From Desulfopila inferna (lineage in GTDB: Bacteria > Desulfobacterota > Desulfobulbia > Desulfobulbales > Desulfocapsaceae), in NCBI RefSeq assembly GCF_016919005.1, contig NZ_JAFFQE010000001.1, positions 682,001 through 746,000 of the forward strand: a DNA stretch of 64,000 nucleotides, read 5' to 3'. The position numbers and the translations under genes were made by a program. Shown here piece after piece: positions 42,821 to 53,080 of this stretch (position 1 is the stretch's first letter; every line of letters starts with the position of its first letter). The notes beneath the pieces are model-generated. The model had not been told where the DNA came from and searched no databases. It saw only the letters and a list, made by a program, of their open reading frames with translations.

Positions 42821-44164
42821 TTATTTCTGGCGCTGTTCTCTTTTGTCCTTGAAAAAGAGCTTCACAGGGACCTTATCCAAACCCAGCCCCTCACGAAATC
42901 GGTTGGTGAGATAGCGCTGGTAGGAAAAATGCACTCCCTTATAGCTGTTGGTCATCACGACAAACCGCGGTGGGCGTGTGCCGATCTGCGAAGTATAGTA
43001 AAACTTCAGCCGCTTGTTTTTATATATCGGCGGGGAGTGGTCGGCAACGGCATCCTGCAGCAGCCGGTTAAGGGCCGCTGTCGGAAATTTCTGGCTGAAC
43101 TGACGATAGACCGAACCGATGGCGGGAAACAATCGCTTAATGCCGTAACCGCTGAGCGCCGAGACCTTGAGCAGGGGAGCAAAGCCGACGAAGGGCACAC
43201 TGCGGCCGATCTCTTCCAGAATCTGTTTCTGTTTTTTGGGATCATCCTGGACCAGATCCCATTTATTGACGAGCAGAATCAGCCCCCTGCCCTGTTCCTG
43301 CGTATAGCCTATAATCTTGGTGTCCTGTTCCGTCAGCCCATCCTCCGCATCGAGGAGAACCATGGCGATATCACATCTCTCAAGGGCATGCAGTGCCTTG
43401 AGAATACTAAACTTCTCAAGCTTCTCCTTGGTCTTTCCCTTGCGCCTGATTCCTGCGGTATCAATGAGAAGATAGGTGTATTTGCCGTGCTCCAGCAGGG
43501 TATCGACCGAGTCCCGGGTCGTTCCCGATATCTCGGATACCACCATCCTCTCTTCACCCATAATTCTATTAATCATCGACGATTTTCCGACATTGGGCCT
43601 GCCGAAAAAGGCTACCTTGACGGTGTCTTCCGGAAGGTTCTGATCAACCGTGCTTTCCTTGAGGGAATCGACAAGATCATCCATCAGGGTATAAAAACCG
43701 TAGGTATGTTCGGCTGAGAGCGCCCAGAGCTTCTCAACTCCCAATTCGTAAAATTGGGAAAGTATTTCGATCTCCTGTTCCGGTCCATCGATTTTATTAA
43801 CGACGTGAAACACGTTTTTCTCGGAGCGGCGCAATATTTCCGCCACTTCCATATCGGCTGGGGTTAAACCCTCACGACCATCCATAAGGAAGAGTATGGT
43901 ATCCGCCTCTTCGATGGCGAGGAAAGCCTGTTGACGGATATGGTTCACCATGACGTCATCGACGCTGTCGTCAATGCCCCCGGTATCAACCAGGATAAAG
44001 GACTTTTCATTCCAGATCACTCTGTCGTAGTGCCTGTCGCGGGTCACTCCCGGGGTAGGATCGACAATGGCCTTTCTGGATTTGGTAATTCTGTTGAAAA
44101 GTGTCGACTTGCCGACATTCGGTCTGCCGACCAGCGCAATAATTGAATGTGTTTCTGAAACCAT
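42821..44164 (-). CDS. der: Double-GTPase ribosome assembly factor Der (EngA)
   Basis: A 447-residue GTPase acting in 50S subunit maturation. Two tandem G domains each begin with GRPNVGKS, followed by DTGG and DTAG G3 motifs, NKID and NKWD G4 motifs, and a C-terminal KH-like domain. I place the start at ATG 44164, right before the first G domain; an upstream in-frame ATG (44257) adds 31 residues unrelated to the family. Confidence 0.96.
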   Translation of the reverse strand: MVSETHSIIALVGRPNVGKSTLFNRITKSRKAIVDPTPGVTRDRHYDRVIWNEKSFILVDTGGIDDSVDDVMVNHIRQQAFLAIEEADTILFLMDGREGLTPADMEVAEILRRSEKNVFHVVNKIDGPEQEIEILSQFYELGVEKLWALSAEHTYGFYTLMDDLVDSLKESTVDQNLPEDTVKVAFFGRPNVGKSSMINRIMGEERMVVSEISGTTRDSVDTLLEHGKYTYLLIDTAGIRRKGKTKEKLEKFSILKALHALERCDIAMVLLDAEDGLTEQDTKIIGYTQEQGRGLILLVNKWDLVQDDPKKQKQILEEIGRSVPFVGFAPLLKVSALSGYGIKRLFPAIGSVYRQFSQKFPTAALNRLLQDAVADHSPPIYKNKRLKFYYTSQIGTRPPRFVVMTNSYKGVHFSYQRYLTNRFREGLGLDKVPVKLFFKDKREQRQK

Positions 44165-44315
44165 AGTGTATCCGGAGTGAAAATATGGGTCTGGAAATAA
44201 ATTAAATGTAAATGTAACTGTTTTGCAGAAAACTAAAAACCACCAGTTTAACCGCAATAAACGGAAGCATCTACTTACAAGAGTTTACCCGCTTTTACAA
44301 GCATTGATGGCATCG

Positions 44316-44370
44316 CGATAAACACCCGTGCGGTATTAACTCCAACTTCGAGGTTGTTTCACGCATTGGC
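44316..44370. repeat. Partial copy of repeat family 2 core
   Basis: GATAAACACCCGTGCGG...AACTCCAACTTCGAGG matches the core GATAAGCACCC-TACGGGCATAAACTCCGA-TTCGA seen at 45505-45566 and 47492-47580. Confidence 0.5.
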
Positions 44371-44413
44371 TTGTCATGCTACTATTGCGATGCTGCTCAA
44401 AAAGTGTTTGCGG

Positions 44414-45484
44414 TTAAAGCGATTGAAATAAATCTTGAGCTTTGTGCACTATCCCTCGAAGCTGACTGTAAGGGCGCAGCTCTTTCTCTTCCAGGAGCCG
44501 GCAAAGATTGCCTAAAGCCGGTTGAATATACTCCTTGAAAAATGGCTTCCCCCGTTTTTGGGAGAGAAAAGAAAAGGCTCCCAGTATCTGCAGGTTGCGC
44601 TGCAGCGCAAGATAGGCATACTGTCTGAGGAAAACTTTTTCATCATATCCGAAGAATGAACGAAGTTCAGAGAGATAAGCTGACATCAGTTCAAACTGCA
44701 TCTCTTCAGGCATTTCACTATAAGGATCAATCAACAGTGAGGCAAGATCGTAGGCCGGAGGACCGAGCCGGCCACCCTGAAAATCAATTATTTTCAGCTG
44801 AGAATTGATCAGCATGACATTCCTGGATTGAAAATCACGGTGCAGAAAAAATCCGCTCAATCCTGTACCGGCTTGGATGGCAATGTCGGCAAATTCTTCT
44901 TCAATGCCCGGACAAGGCTCCCCCTGAAGCAGATTATGCCAGAATTCATTTAAAAAATAGTGTGATTCCCTGCCAACCATGACCGAGGTGTCATATTCCG
45001 GCGTGTCATAGCACCACTGACGATTGAAACTCTCGGCGCCCCTAACCTGCATACGGGCCAGTATGGCAACAAGCCGCCGGTAGATCTCCAGCATGCTGCT
45101 ATGGTCTACGGATACTTCCGTATTTTCCTGTCGCAGTACATCGTGCAGGCGGAGATCGCCGCAATCCTCAAAGAGAATTACGCCCGTCAATTCATCGCTG
45201 CCGAGTATTTCCGGAATGGGAATATTTTTTGACAGGAGGTGTCGGCCGATTGCCATGACCGAATGAGCCTCTGCCATATTTTGTGTTGAAGTATCCTGGG
45301 GCGCAACCCCGACACAGAGACTCTCTCCAGAGCGTTCCACTCTGAAAAACCGTCGTGCAGAGCCATCCGCGGAAATGGGAGTCAGAGCATATCTGCTGAA
45401 AAATTCACTCCTTTCCCGATTATTTAATACTCCGGTATCGTAGAGCATTTGCCTGACATTCTCTGCCAAACCTGCATTTTTCAT
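44414..45484 (-). CDS. amgK: Sugar kinase of the aminoglycoside phosphotransferase fold, AmgK-like
   Basis: A 356-residue APH-fold kinase with the catalytic loop FFLHRDFQSRNVML (HRD with Asn) and metal motif IIDFQGGRLGP. AmgK phosphorylates MurNAc or GlcNAc at the anomeric position in the recycling bypass found in Pseudomonas and other Gram-negatives. The next gene upstream on the same strand encodes a MurU-like nucleotidyltransferase, and this amgK-murU pairing is the main reason for the assignment. Bacterial members of the fold have varied substrates, so this remains probable rather than certain. Confidence 0.75.
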   Translation of the reverse strand: MKNAGLAENVRQMLYDTGVLNNRERSEFFSRYALTPISADGSARRFFRVERSGESLCVGVAPQDTSTQNMAEAHSVMAIGRHLLSKNIPIPEILGSDELTGVILFEDCGDLRLHDVLRQENTEVSVDHSSMLEIYRRLVAILARMQVRGAESFNRQWCYDTPEYDTSVMVGRESHYFLNEFWHNLLQGEPCPGIEEEFADIAIQAGTGLSGFFLHRDFQSRNVMLINSQLKIIDFQGGRLGPPAYDLASLLIDPYSEMPEEMQFELMSAYLSELRSFFGYDEKVFLRQYAYLALQRNLQILGAFSFLSQKRGKPFFKEYIQPALGNLCRLLEEKELRPYSQLRGIVHKAQDLFQSL

Positions 45485-45504
45485 TTTTCTCTCTCACTCC
45501 TTGG

Positions 45505-45566
45505 GAGATCGGGCTTTCTCGAATTCGGAGTTTATGCCCGTAAGGGTGCTTATCGGCGCCAATGGT
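45505..45566. repeat. Partial copy of repeat family 2 core
   Basis: Reverse orientation: on the minus strand GATAAGCACCCTTACGGGC then ATAAACTCCGAATTCGAGAA. Lies between the murU-like and amgK-like genes. Confidence 0.55.
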
Positions 45567-45648
45567 TTGTTTTTGCACATCAAATCCTGATTACCCCTAA
45601 TCCTCAGCTCAAGGCCAGAAAATGTTGAGTTTCACGGGTAGTCAGAAA

Positions 45649-46530
45649 TCAAATTACTATGGCGTCGCTGATAGAACTGCCGTCTGCCACCACGGCATCA
45701 TCCCAGATTACCGAACGGCTGATTGTGACATTATCACCGATTTGCGCCCTGCCGATGCAGCACCACTCCTTCATCGTCACTTTCTTACCGATCACGGCCT
45801 TATCGTCTATGCAAAAAGGTGTGGTAATGCGGGACTGCAATTCCATCCAGCAGGGTATCTTATTACCAAGCAGAGCTCCATGCAGATCGAGGTAATCTTG
45901 CTCCGTTCCCATATCGGTCCAATGATTATGATCGACACGGAGTGCAGCGATCTCGCCCTTTTCCGCCAATATCCGCCTGTATCTTTCTATGATGCAGCTC
46001 TGCGCATTAAGGGGAATAGGCTCCAGTATCTTTGGATCGATTACCTGAATGCCGGTGAAAGCGAGAGCGGAGGGATTGCCGGCACCTTCAAAACTACACA
46101 ATTGGCCGTTGTTTACGAGCAGGCTGTTAAATCGGGGACAGTCATGCACGGCGAGTGTCAACGGAAAATCACCGTCTACATGCCGGTGATAGAGATTTTT
46201 CAAGTCAACGGTATGATAGATATCGCCATTGGTCACCAGCAGCGGTTCATCATCAATGACATCAAGCGCGCGACGAAGTCCGCCACCGGTTCCCAGGATG
46301 ACTTCTTCCTCCTGGAGGGTGACACCTGAACATTTCCCAAGCACCTCCTTAACCTGCTCGCATAAGTGATGGCAGTTCACAACTATATGATTGAAACCGG
46401 CGGCCTGCATCCGGTCAATGGTGAGCAGCAGGAGGGGGGAATTAAGAAGGGGAAAAAGCGGCTTCGGCCTGTAGGTTGAATATGGCAGGAGCCGGGTGCC
46501 GAAACCGGCGGCCAGAATCATCGCTTGCAT
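45649..46530 (-). CDS. murU: Sugar-1-phosphate nucleotidyltransferase, MurU-like
   Basis: A 293-residue nucleotidyltransferase. ATG 46530 is chosen because the signature AMILAAGFGTRLLPYSTYRPKPL begins two residues later; the earlier ATG 46581 adds 17 residues with no family match. MurU makes UDP-MurNAc from MurNAc-1-phosphate, the step after AmgK. Unlike Pseudomonas MurU (about 223 residues) this protein carries a C-terminal extension with hexapeptide-type turns (KAVIGKKVTMKEW, RAQIGDNVTI) that resembles a left-handed beta-helix, as in GDP-mannose pyrophosphorylases. A mannose-1-phosphate or other sugar specificity is the alternative. Confidence 0.7.
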   Translation of the reverse strand: MQAMILAAGFGTRLLPYSTYRPKPLFPLLNSPLLLLTIDRMQAAGFNHIVVNCHHLCEQVKEVLGKCSGVTLQEEEVILGTGGGLRRALDVIDDEPLLVTNGDIYHTVDLKNLYHRHVDGDFPLTLAVHDCPRFNSLLVNNGQLCSFEGAGNPSALAFTGIQVIDPKILEPIPLNAQSCIIERYRRILAEKGEIAALRVDHNHWTDMGTEQDYLDLHGALLGNKIPCWMELQSRITTPFCIDDKAVIGKKVTMKEWCCIGRAQIGDNVTISRSVIWDDAVVADGSSISDAIVI

Positions 46531-46618
46531 AAATCTTATCCCGGGTATCCTCAGCCCTCTGCGGGAAGAGGATACCCTCATTCAAAAACAGCAGGGTCTC
46601 TTTACAATAAATAAGCTA

Positions 46619-47413
46619 TCATTCAGCGGTGCGGCGCACAACTCCCCGTTCTGATTCCTCAAAGAATTTGACCATATCATCGACTTCACTGCAGTCGGTA
46701 ATTTCCCTTTTGGCAATTTCAAGTGCATCTTTCAACAATAAGTCGGGTGATCTGAAAATGATGCGAAAAGCGGTATCGATTTTTGCTATGGTTTCCCTGC
46801 TGAATCCCCGCCTCTTCAGACCGACTTTGTTGATGCCTGAAATTCGCGAACGGTTACGGGTTCCGGTAATAATCACAAAGGGTGGAATATCAAGATTTAT
46901 GCCGGAGAGGCCGCCGATATAGGAATATTTACCTACCCTGGCAAACTGGTGAATGGCGACAAGGCCGCCGATCGTGGCACAATCGCCCACCTCGACATGA
47001 CCGGCAATTGTGGCGACATTCGACATAATCACCCCATTGCCGACCTTACAGTCATGGGCAATATGAATGTAGGACATCAGCAGATTATCGTTGCCTACTA
47101 CTGTTTTTCCTCCACCGGTAACGGTGCCTCTATGCAGTGAGGCATATTCACGTATTCTATTGTTATCCCCTATTATCAGTTCGGTGGGCTCGCCGGCATA
47201 TTTTAGATCCTGTGGATCACCGCCGACGGTTGCAAATGACGAGATCGAATTATTTTTGCCGATATATGTAGGACCGGTTATTACAGCATGGCCTGCTATG
47301 CGACTGCCGGCATCAATGCGGACCTTGCCTTCAATAATGGCATATGGCCCGACGCTCACTGATGAATCAAGTTCTGCTTTTTTATCAATTACTGCGGTTG
47401 GGTGAATAGTCAT
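46619..47413 (-). CDS. lpxA: UDP-N-acetylglucosamine acyltransferase
   Basis: First enzyme of lipid A synthesis; moves a 3-hydroxyacyl chain from acyl-ACP to UDP-GlcNAc. The 264-residue protein is a left-handed beta-helix of hexapeptide repeats starting IHPTAVIDKKAEL. The catalytic histidine lies in the segment MSYIHIAHDCKVGN. The C-terminal helical part includes NKVGLKRRGFS. Downstream of lpxD and fabZ on the same strand. Confidence 0.95.
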   Translation of the reverse strand: MTIHPTAVIDKKAELDSSVSVGPYAIIEGKVRIDAGSRIAGHAVITGPTYIGKNNSISSFATVGGDPQDLKYAGEPTELIIGDNNRIREYASLHRGTVTGGGKTVVGNDNLLMSYIHIAHDCKVGNGVIMSNVATIAGHVEVGDCATIGGLVAIHQFARVGKYSYIGGLSGINLDIPPFVIITGTRNRSRISGINKVGLKRRGFSRETIAKIDTAFRIIFRSPDLLLKDALEIAKREITDCSEVDDMVKFFEESERGVVRRTAE

Positions 47414-47491
47414 AATCCTTACTTTTCATCTTTTTATTGCTGTTTTGCCGGCTTTCGGAATTCTCCTCGGCCTGTAATTTTCGTTTATGCA

Positions 47492-47600
47492 GAATGACGT
47501 CGTAAAAACTCCCATCTTCGATCAGCACCCTTGCGGGCATAACTCCGATTACGAGAAAGTTCGATATACTCAGGCGCATCAACTCATACTTCCCCATTAC
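47492..47600. repeat. Dispersed repeat family 2, composite copy
   Basis: Begins GACGTCGTAAAAACTC as in the copy at 40574, then contains the core AGCACCCTTGCGGGCATAACTCCGATTACGAGAAAG and CAGGCGCA shared with 37712 and 45505. It lies between lpxA and fabZ. Confidence 0.6.
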
Positions 47601-47639
47601 ACTCTTTCTCAAGTTCGGTGCCGTGAAGTTAAGATTGCA

Positions 47640-48089
47640 TTAGCCGAATGAAGCCATTAATTCGGCCTCGGCGACAAGGCGGCCGTCGACATGGGCGGTG
47701 CCCTCCATGACCATGATCCCACGCTTGATTTTCAACAGGTTCAAATCAAATACAAGCTGATCGCCAGGCATCACCGGCTTGCGAAACCTGGCATTGTCGA
47801 TGCCGGCGAAATAAAGCAGTTTATTACCCATCATCTCCGGCAGCGTATGGTATCCAAGAACACCACCGACCTGTGCCATTCCCTCCAAAATCATCACGCC
47901 CGGCATGACCGGATGTTCGGGGAAATGCCCCTGAAAAAAGGGTTCGTTTATGGTGACATTCTTGATACCGCTGATTTTTTCTCCCGGCACGATTTGGGTG
48001 ATCCTGTCCACCATGACAAATGGATACCTATGAGGCAGCATTCTTAAAATCGCTAAAATATCCATATTTTCCGGTATTTTTTCCGTCAT
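47640..48089 (-). CDS. fabZ: 3-hydroxyacyl-ACP dehydratase FabZ
   Basis: Dehydrates 3-hydroxyacyl-ACP in fatty acid elongation. The 149-residue hotdog-fold enzyme carries [12 protein letters not shown] (catalytic His) and [18 protein letters not shown] (catalytic Glu). ATG 48089 is supported by GGAG seven bases upstream; an earlier start at 48104 would lie inside that site. It is 11 bases after lpxD, the common lpxD-fabZ-lpxA order that balances lipid A and phospholipid synthesis. Confidence 0.97.
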   Translation of the reverse strand: MTEKIPENMDILAILRMLPHRYPFVMVDRITQIVPGEKISGIKNVTINEPFFQGHFPEHPVMPGVMILEGMAQVGGVLGYHTLPEMMGNKLLYFAGIDNARFRKPVMPGDQLVFDLNLLKIKRGIMVMEGTAHVDGRLVAEAELMASFG

Positions 48090-48100
48090 CACTTCTCTCC

Positions 48101-49165
48101 TCACAAATCATTCTCTTTACTGGTAAGCAATTGCTGTAGTTCATCCATTTCTTTGCGGAGTCGTCGAACTTCCGTACGCATCTCCGGGAGTTTCTCATAA
48201 ATTTTTGCCGCTTTTATCCATTTTTGTATGGGAATTGCGGGAACGCCCCCTAATATCGCACCGGCCGGCTGATTTTTGTTTACCGCACCTTTACCCGCCA
48301 CCATAACACCGTCACCAAGATGAACATGTCCTTTGGTGGATGCCTTACCGCCCAGAACGACATTCCTGCCCAGGGTCGTGGAACCGGCTAAAGCAGAGTG
48401 AGCGACCAGCAGACAATTCTCTCCAACAACAACATTGTGGGCTATCTGTACCATATTATCGATTTTTGTACCTGATTTAATCCATGTCAGTCCATAAGCT
48501 GCTCTATCCACGCAGCAGTTTGCCCCTATTTCGACATCGTCGTCAATACGTACAGTACCGATCTGAGGGCGCTTTATGTGACAGCCCCGCTCATCTGCTG
48601 CATATCCATAGCCGTCACTGCCGATCACGGTTCCCGGATGAATGACGACCCGGCAGCCAATCCTGGTAGCATATTCTATGGAAACATTGGGCCGGATTAC
48701 AGTATCTTCTCCAATCTCCGCGTCATCACCGATATATACTCCAGAACCGATATATACCCGTTCACCAATTTTGACATTGTCGCCCAGGACCGTAAAAGGT
48801 TCAATGGTTACCTCGGCTGGTATTTCACAGCCATCGCCGATATGAACGGAGGGGTGAACTCCCTTGGCCTTAAAAGGTTTTTTGAGCAGATGATTATGAA
48901 TTATGGCGGAGGCAAGATAGGGATCCCTGACACGGATAATGGTTTTCGAACTCTGTTCTATCTCCAAAGGAACCAGAACGGCGGAGGCGCTTGTCTTGTC
49001 AAGCAGTTCGGTTTTGGTGGCTTTTGCCAGAAAGGTTATCTGTCCCTGTTTGGCCGCCTCAATTGAGTCCAGGCCTCCTATGGTGATAGAGCCATCGCCG
49101 ACCACTTCTCCATTTACCAGTTCCGCCAGAGTATCAACTCGCTCCTGTTTGCTTTTCACGTCCAC
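48101..49165 (-). CDS. lpxD: UDP-3-O-acyl-glucosamine N-acyltransferase
   Basis: Third enzyme of lipid A synthesis; adds the N-linked hydroxyacyl chain. The 354-residue protein has an N-terminal nucleotide-binding domain, hexapeptide beta-helix repeats through the middle, and a C-terminal helix ([19 protein letters not shown]). The catalytic histidine is in [13 protein letters not shown]. First gene of the lpxD-fabZ-lpxA set. Confidence 0.95.
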   Translation of the reverse strand: MDVKSKQERVDTLAELVNGEVVGDGSITIGGLDSIEAAKQGQITFLAKATKTELLDKTSASAVLVPLEIEQSSKTIIRVRDPYLASAIIHNHLLKKPFKAKGVHPSVHIGDGCEIPAEVTIEPFTVLGDNVKIGERVYIGSGVYIGDDAEIGEDTVIRPNVSIEYATRIGCRVVIHPGTVIGSDGYGYAADERGCHIKRPQIGTVRIDDDVEIGANCCVDRAAYGLTWIKSGTKIDNMVQIAHNVVVGENCLLVAHSALAGSTTLGRNVVLGGKASTKGHVHLGDGVMVAGKGAVNKNQPAGAILGGVPAIPIQKWIKAAKIYEKLPEMRTEVRRLRKEMDELQQLLTSKENDL

Positions 49166-49237
49166 TTTTTCTCCTGCTTTTTTTGGTATTCGCCGAAAAT
49201 ATGCCGCATTGTACCTTTCTCGGAAGTAAATTCATGC

Positions 49238-50407
49238 TCATTGAGCATAAAGAAAATATTCTCTGCGCAGTTGATCAAATTCCTGCAGTTCTTGATGCCA
49301 GCGCTCCTCCATGCTCTCTACAGCCATTCCCTGTTCGAGCTGCTCCCGAACTTCCCTGGAGCCCAGGATAAGATCCATAGGCAATTTGGAATATTCATAT
49401 TCATATGGTGGATCCTTATACACAAAGTGTTGCGGATAAAGGTGCAGAAGGGCCTGCAGCAGGGCCAGACTGGTCCTGTAAGGCAGATAGGCATGCGGGT
49501 CCGTGACATGAAGCTGAAAACCGGTGCATACCATCTCCGCCCATTTCCCGGAGGTCGGCTGGAAAAGCAGCGGTCGCAGATAACAACCCGGGAGTTCAGT
49601 CTTTTCTAAAAATGACATTACCTCGGTGTGGTCGAGGAACGGACTGCCGAAGAGCTCAAAGGGCAGCGTGGTTCCCCGTCCTTCGGAAATATTGGTGCCT
49701 TCCCAGATAACCTGACCGGGATAGACAAGAGCCGTTTCCGGAGTGGGCATGTTGGGAGAAGGAAAGACCCAGGGAAGGCCTGTTTCCCTGAAGAGCATCT
49801 CTCTGCGCCAGCCCTGCATGGGGATTACTTCAAGGTCGGCACCGATTTTATATTCGTTGTTGATCAGCAGTGCCAGCTCACCGAAGGTGAGGCCATGACG
49901 CATGGGAAGAGAATAGAGCCCGACGAAGGAGCGCCATTCTTCTTTTAATAGATTGCCTTCCACTGCTACGCCGCCGACAGGGTTAGGGCGGTCGAGAACG
50001 ACAACCTGTTTACCGTATTCCCTGGCTGCCTCCAGACAGTAGGCCATGGTATAGAGAAAGGTGTACACCCGGGTGCCGACATCCATGAGATCGATGAGAA
50101 GGACATCGACGTTCTCCAGCATTTCCCGGCTCGGTTTGCGTAATTCACCGTAAAGACTATAGATCGGCAGACCGGTGAACATATCTGTACTGTGTCCCGA
50201 TTCTATCATGTTGTCTTGTTTCTCCGAGTAAAAACCATGCTGCGGAGAGAAGAGGGTGGTGAGTCTTTCGCCGAACCTGCGCTGCAGCAGGATCCTGTTG
50301 TGGATGAGATGACTATTGACCGAGGCTTGATTCGTCAATAGCCCAAGACGCTTTCCTGAAAATGACCGTGGTTGCGATTCAAGGACATCAAGACCAACTG
50401 CTATCAT
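49238..50407 (-). CDS. namZ: NamZ-like exo-beta-N-acetylmuramidase (DUF1343)
   Basis: A 389-residue protein of the DUF1343 family. In Bacillus, NamZ removes MurNAc from the non-reducing ends of peptidoglycan fragments (established). Marks include GLDVLESQPRSFSGKRLGLL, TTLFSPQHGFYSE, VLLIDLMDVGTRVYTFLYT and the strongly conserved PNPVGGVAVEG. No signal peptide is visible (it begins MIAVGLDVLES), so it may work in the cytoplasm on imported fragments, fitting the AmpG/AmgK/MurU set. It is 33 bases downstream of glmS on the same strand. Confidence 0.85.
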   Translation of the reverse strand: MIAVGLDVLESQPRSFSGKRLGLLTNQASVNSHLIHNRILLQRRFGERLTTLFSPQHGFYSEKQDNMIESGHSTDMFTGLPIYSLYGELRKPSREMLENVDVLLIDLMDVGTRVYTFLYTMAYCLEAAREYGKQVVVLDRPNPVGGVAVEGNLLKEEWRSFVGLYSLPMRHGLTFGELALLINNEYKIGADLEVIPMQGWRREMLFRETGLPWVFPSPNMPTPETALVYPGQVIWEGTNISEGRGTTLPFELFGSPFLDHTEVMSFLEKTELPGCYLRPLLFQPTSGKWAEMVCTGFQLHVTDPHAYLPYRTSLALLQALLHLYPQHFVYKDPPYEYEYSKLPMDLILGSREVREQLEQGMAVESMEERWHQELQEFDQLRREYFLYAQ

Positions 50408-50440
50408 GTGTTTCTTCTCCAGCTTTGCCGTTATCCCTGA

Positions 50441-52282
50441 CTATTCAACCGTAACGCTTTTGGCAAGATTTCTCGGCTGGTCGACATCGCAGCCGCGACG
50501 TGCTGCTATTTCATAGGCCAGCAACTGTGCTGGAATTGTATAGAGGATCGGGTTCATCTCTTCGTGTATTTCGGGGAGATATATAACATCATCGGTCAGT
50601 GTTCTCAACTGCGTATCTCCCCTGCTGCCCAGCAGGACGAGTCTGCCCTGGCGGGCCTTTATCTCTTCCACATTGGAGATTACCTTGCTGTATACTCCGT
50701 CCCGGGGCACGATGGCAAGAATAGGCATCTCTTTATCAATAAGAGCGATTGGACCATGCTTGAGTTCACCTGCGGCATAGCCTTCCGCATGAATGTAGGA
50801 AATTTCCTTGAGTTTCAGGGCACCTTCAAGGGCGATGGGAAAATTCATGCCGCGTCCGATAAAAAGAAAATCCCTGCAATCATAGAAACTGTCGATCAGG
50901 GTACCAATCTGTTCCTGAATCAGGGGAAGCTCTTTTTCTACAACAGGTCCGATACCTACCAGCGCCTTGGCAAGTTCCTGTCTTTTTTCCAGGTCGATAG
51001 TCCCTTTTTTCTCGGCGAGAAAAAGTGCCAGGAGAAAAAGAGCGGCAAGCTGTGCGGTAAATGCCTTGGTTGAGGCTACACCTATTTCAGGTCCCGCATG
51101 TGTATAAATGGTGCCGTCGGCCTCCCTGGTCATTGTGGAGCCGACCACATTGCAGATAGTCACCACCCGTGAGCCGAGTTTTCCTGCCAGCCTTATACCG
51201 GCCAGGGTATCCGCTGTTTCCCCCGACTGGGAAATGGCAACGGTGAGTACGCTTTCATCAACAATCAAGGTGCGATAGCGATATTCCGAGGCGATATCAA
51301 CCTCCACGGGAATTCTGGCCCATTTCTCTATCCAGTATTTAGCCACCAGGGCGGCATGCCAGGATGTACCGCAGGCAACCAGAAAAATTCGTTTGATTTT
51401 GCCTAAAGCCTGATCATCAAGGCCGATCTCCGGCAATGTCACCTCTCCGGTTTCCAGGTTGACCCTGCCGCTGATAGTATTGGCTATGGCCTGCGGCTGC
51501 TCGAAAATTTCTTTGAGCATAAAGTGTCGGAACCCTGCTTTTTCGGCCATCGAGGCACTCCAGTCGATGACGACCTCGCCCCGTTCTTTCTTTTCTCCGG
51601 TGGCAATGGAGAACAGAGTGTGACCTTTTTCCGTGAGTACTGCCAGTTCACCATCTTCCAGAAAAACCACGCGATTGGTATATGGCAAGAGCGCCGGAAT
51701 ATCGGAGGCCATAAACGATCCAGCCTCATCATGCACTCCGAGGACAAGAGGACTGTGGTTTCTGGCAGCGATCAGGGTATGCGGCTCTTCCGTCCAGATT
51801 ACGCCAAGGGCATACGATCCCTCAACCCGGTCAAGCGCCAGGCGGACAGCCTTTACCAGATCATCCTCGAGGTATTCTTCAATGAGATGGGCCAGTACCT
51901 CCGTATCCGTCTCCGAGGTAAATTTATGTCCCCTTTCCCTGAGTTCCTCGCGCAGCGAATGATAGTTTTCGATTATTCCGTTATGAACGATCGCAAGCTT
52001 TCCACTGCAATCGCTGTGAGGGTGAGCATTATCGGTGGTCGGAGCACCGTGAGTAGCCCAGCGTGTATGCCCGATGCCGACGCACGAAGAACTCAGATAA
52101 GCTTCGCCTACATGGTTTTCCAGATTGATCAGTTTGCCCTCGCAGCGAAACTTGACCAGCGCCTCATTTTCGAGATAAACTATTCCGGCTGAATCGTACC
52201 CTCTGTACTCCAACCGCTTCAGTCCTTCGAATATCACCGGCACGACACGTTTTGAGCCTACATAACCAACAATGCCACACAT
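50441..52282 (-). CDS. glmS: Glutamine-fructose-6-phosphate aminotransferase
   Basis: Makes glucosamine-6-phosphate from fructose-6-phosphate and glutamine, the entry to UDP-GlcNAc. The 613-residue protein starts MCGIVGYVG, so Cys2 is the glutaminase nucleophile after Met removal. Two SIS domains follow (VACGTSWHAALVAKYW and GRGMNFPIALEGALKLKE). The C-terminus ends LAKSVTVE, as expected. I see no glmS ribozyme upstream. Good AAGGA ribosome site. Confidence 0.97.
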   Translation of the reverse strand: MCGIVGYVGSKRVVPVIFEGLKRLEYRGYDSAGIVYLENEALVKFRCEGKLINLENHVGEAYLSSSCVGIGHTRWATHGAPTTDNAHPHSDCSGKLAIVHNGIIENYHSLREELRERGHKFTSETDTEVLAHLIEEYLEDDLVKAVRLALDRVEGSYALGVIWTEEPHTLIAARNHSPLVLGVHDEAGSFMASDIPALLPYTNRVVFLEDGELAVLTEKGHTLFSIATGEKKERGEVVIDWSASMAEKAGFRHFMLKEIFEQPQAIANTISGRVNLETGEVTLPEIGLDDQALGKIKRIFLVACGTSWHAALVAKYWIEKWARIPVEVDIASEYRYRTLIVDESVLTVAISQSGETADTLAGIRLAGKLGSRVVTICNVVGSTMTREADGTIYTHAGPEIGVASTKAFTAQLAALFLLALFLAEKKGTIDLEKRQELAKALVGIGPVVEKELPLIQEQIGTLIDSFYDCRDFLFIGRGMNFPIALEGALKLKEISYIHAEGYAAGELKHGPIALIDKEMPILAIVPRDGVYSKVISNVEEIKARQGRLVLLGSRGDTQLRTLTDDVIYLPEIHEEMNPILYTIPAQLLAYEIAARRGCDVDQPRNLAKSVTVE

Positions 52283-52519
52283 ATTCTTATCCTTTTTTCA
52301 ATTTTGAATTATGATCAGAGATGATGGAAATATCTTTTGGTTCTCCGGGTTTTCATAAGATTCTGTCGGCTAAACACCAAAGATTTTTTAAGAATGTGAT
52401 CTCAAAGAGTAACATTTCTTTTTTCATGAAAGCGAGTTTTTTCTTTGCACCGATTAAAAAAGAAGGTACGATCTGCGGCGATAATAACCAACCAACTCAT
52501 ACCCTCAGAGAGCTTATTT

Positions 52520-53080
52520 ATGAACGACCGACAACGATTGAAAGCAATCCTTCTCGAAAAATCATACAGAAAAGGTACTTTTCAACTTACCTCGGGAAAG
52601 ACTTCCGACTTCTATATAGATGGTAAACAAACCACCCTTTCAGCCGAAGGTGCATTTTTGTGCGGCAAGCTGATTTTTGATCTTATCAAAAAAGAAGGGA
52701 AAGGTATAGGGGCCGTGGGCGGCATGACCCTCGGCGCCGATCCCATAGTCACAGCGGTATCCATCGCCAGTTTTCTCGATCACAATCCAATTCCCGCCTT
52801 TATTGTCAGAAAAGAAGCAAAAGGCCATGGCACCGGTAATTATATTGAAGGACTCGGCAATATGGAGAAGGGTTGCAGTGTCGCCCTGGTCGAAGACGTA
52901 GTCACCACCGGCGGCACCCTTATCAAGGTTATCGAGCGCGTTGAAGCTGCCGGATTCACCGTAGGTCTTGTTATCACCATCGTTGAGAGACAGGAAGGAG
53001 GTACGGCTGCGCTCGAAGAGGCGGGCTACCCCTTGAAATCGCTCTATACCAGAGAAGAACTGCTGGGTGAGGACTCATGA
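52520..53080 (+). CDS. pyrE: Orotate phosphoribosyltransferase
   Basis: Makes OMP from orotate and PRPP in pyrimidine synthesis. The 186-residue protein begins at ATG 52520; an upstream TTG frame adds 25 unrelated residues. It has SGKTSDFYIDGK and the PRPP loop VALVEDVVTTGGT. Its TGA overlaps the ATG of the small zinc-ribbon gene in ATGA, so the two are translationally coupled. Confidence 0.95.
   Translation: MNDRQRLKAILLEKSYRKGTFQLTSGKTSDFYIDGKQTTLSAEGAFLCGKLIFDLIKKEGKGIGAVGGMTLGADPIVTAVSIASFLDHNPIPAFIVRKEAKGHGTGNYIEGLGNMEKGCSVALVEDVVTTGGTLIKVIERVEAAGFTVGLVITIVERQEGGTAALEEAGYPLKSLYTREELLGEDS

Noticed and set aside
42929-43717. 262-residue plus-strand frame
   Set aside because: Antisense shadow of der, which has both intact G domains.
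50283-52445. glmS ribozyme or riboswitch upstream of glmS
   Set aside because: The leader before 52282 is short and AT-rich, with no ribozyme-like conserved core that I can recognise.
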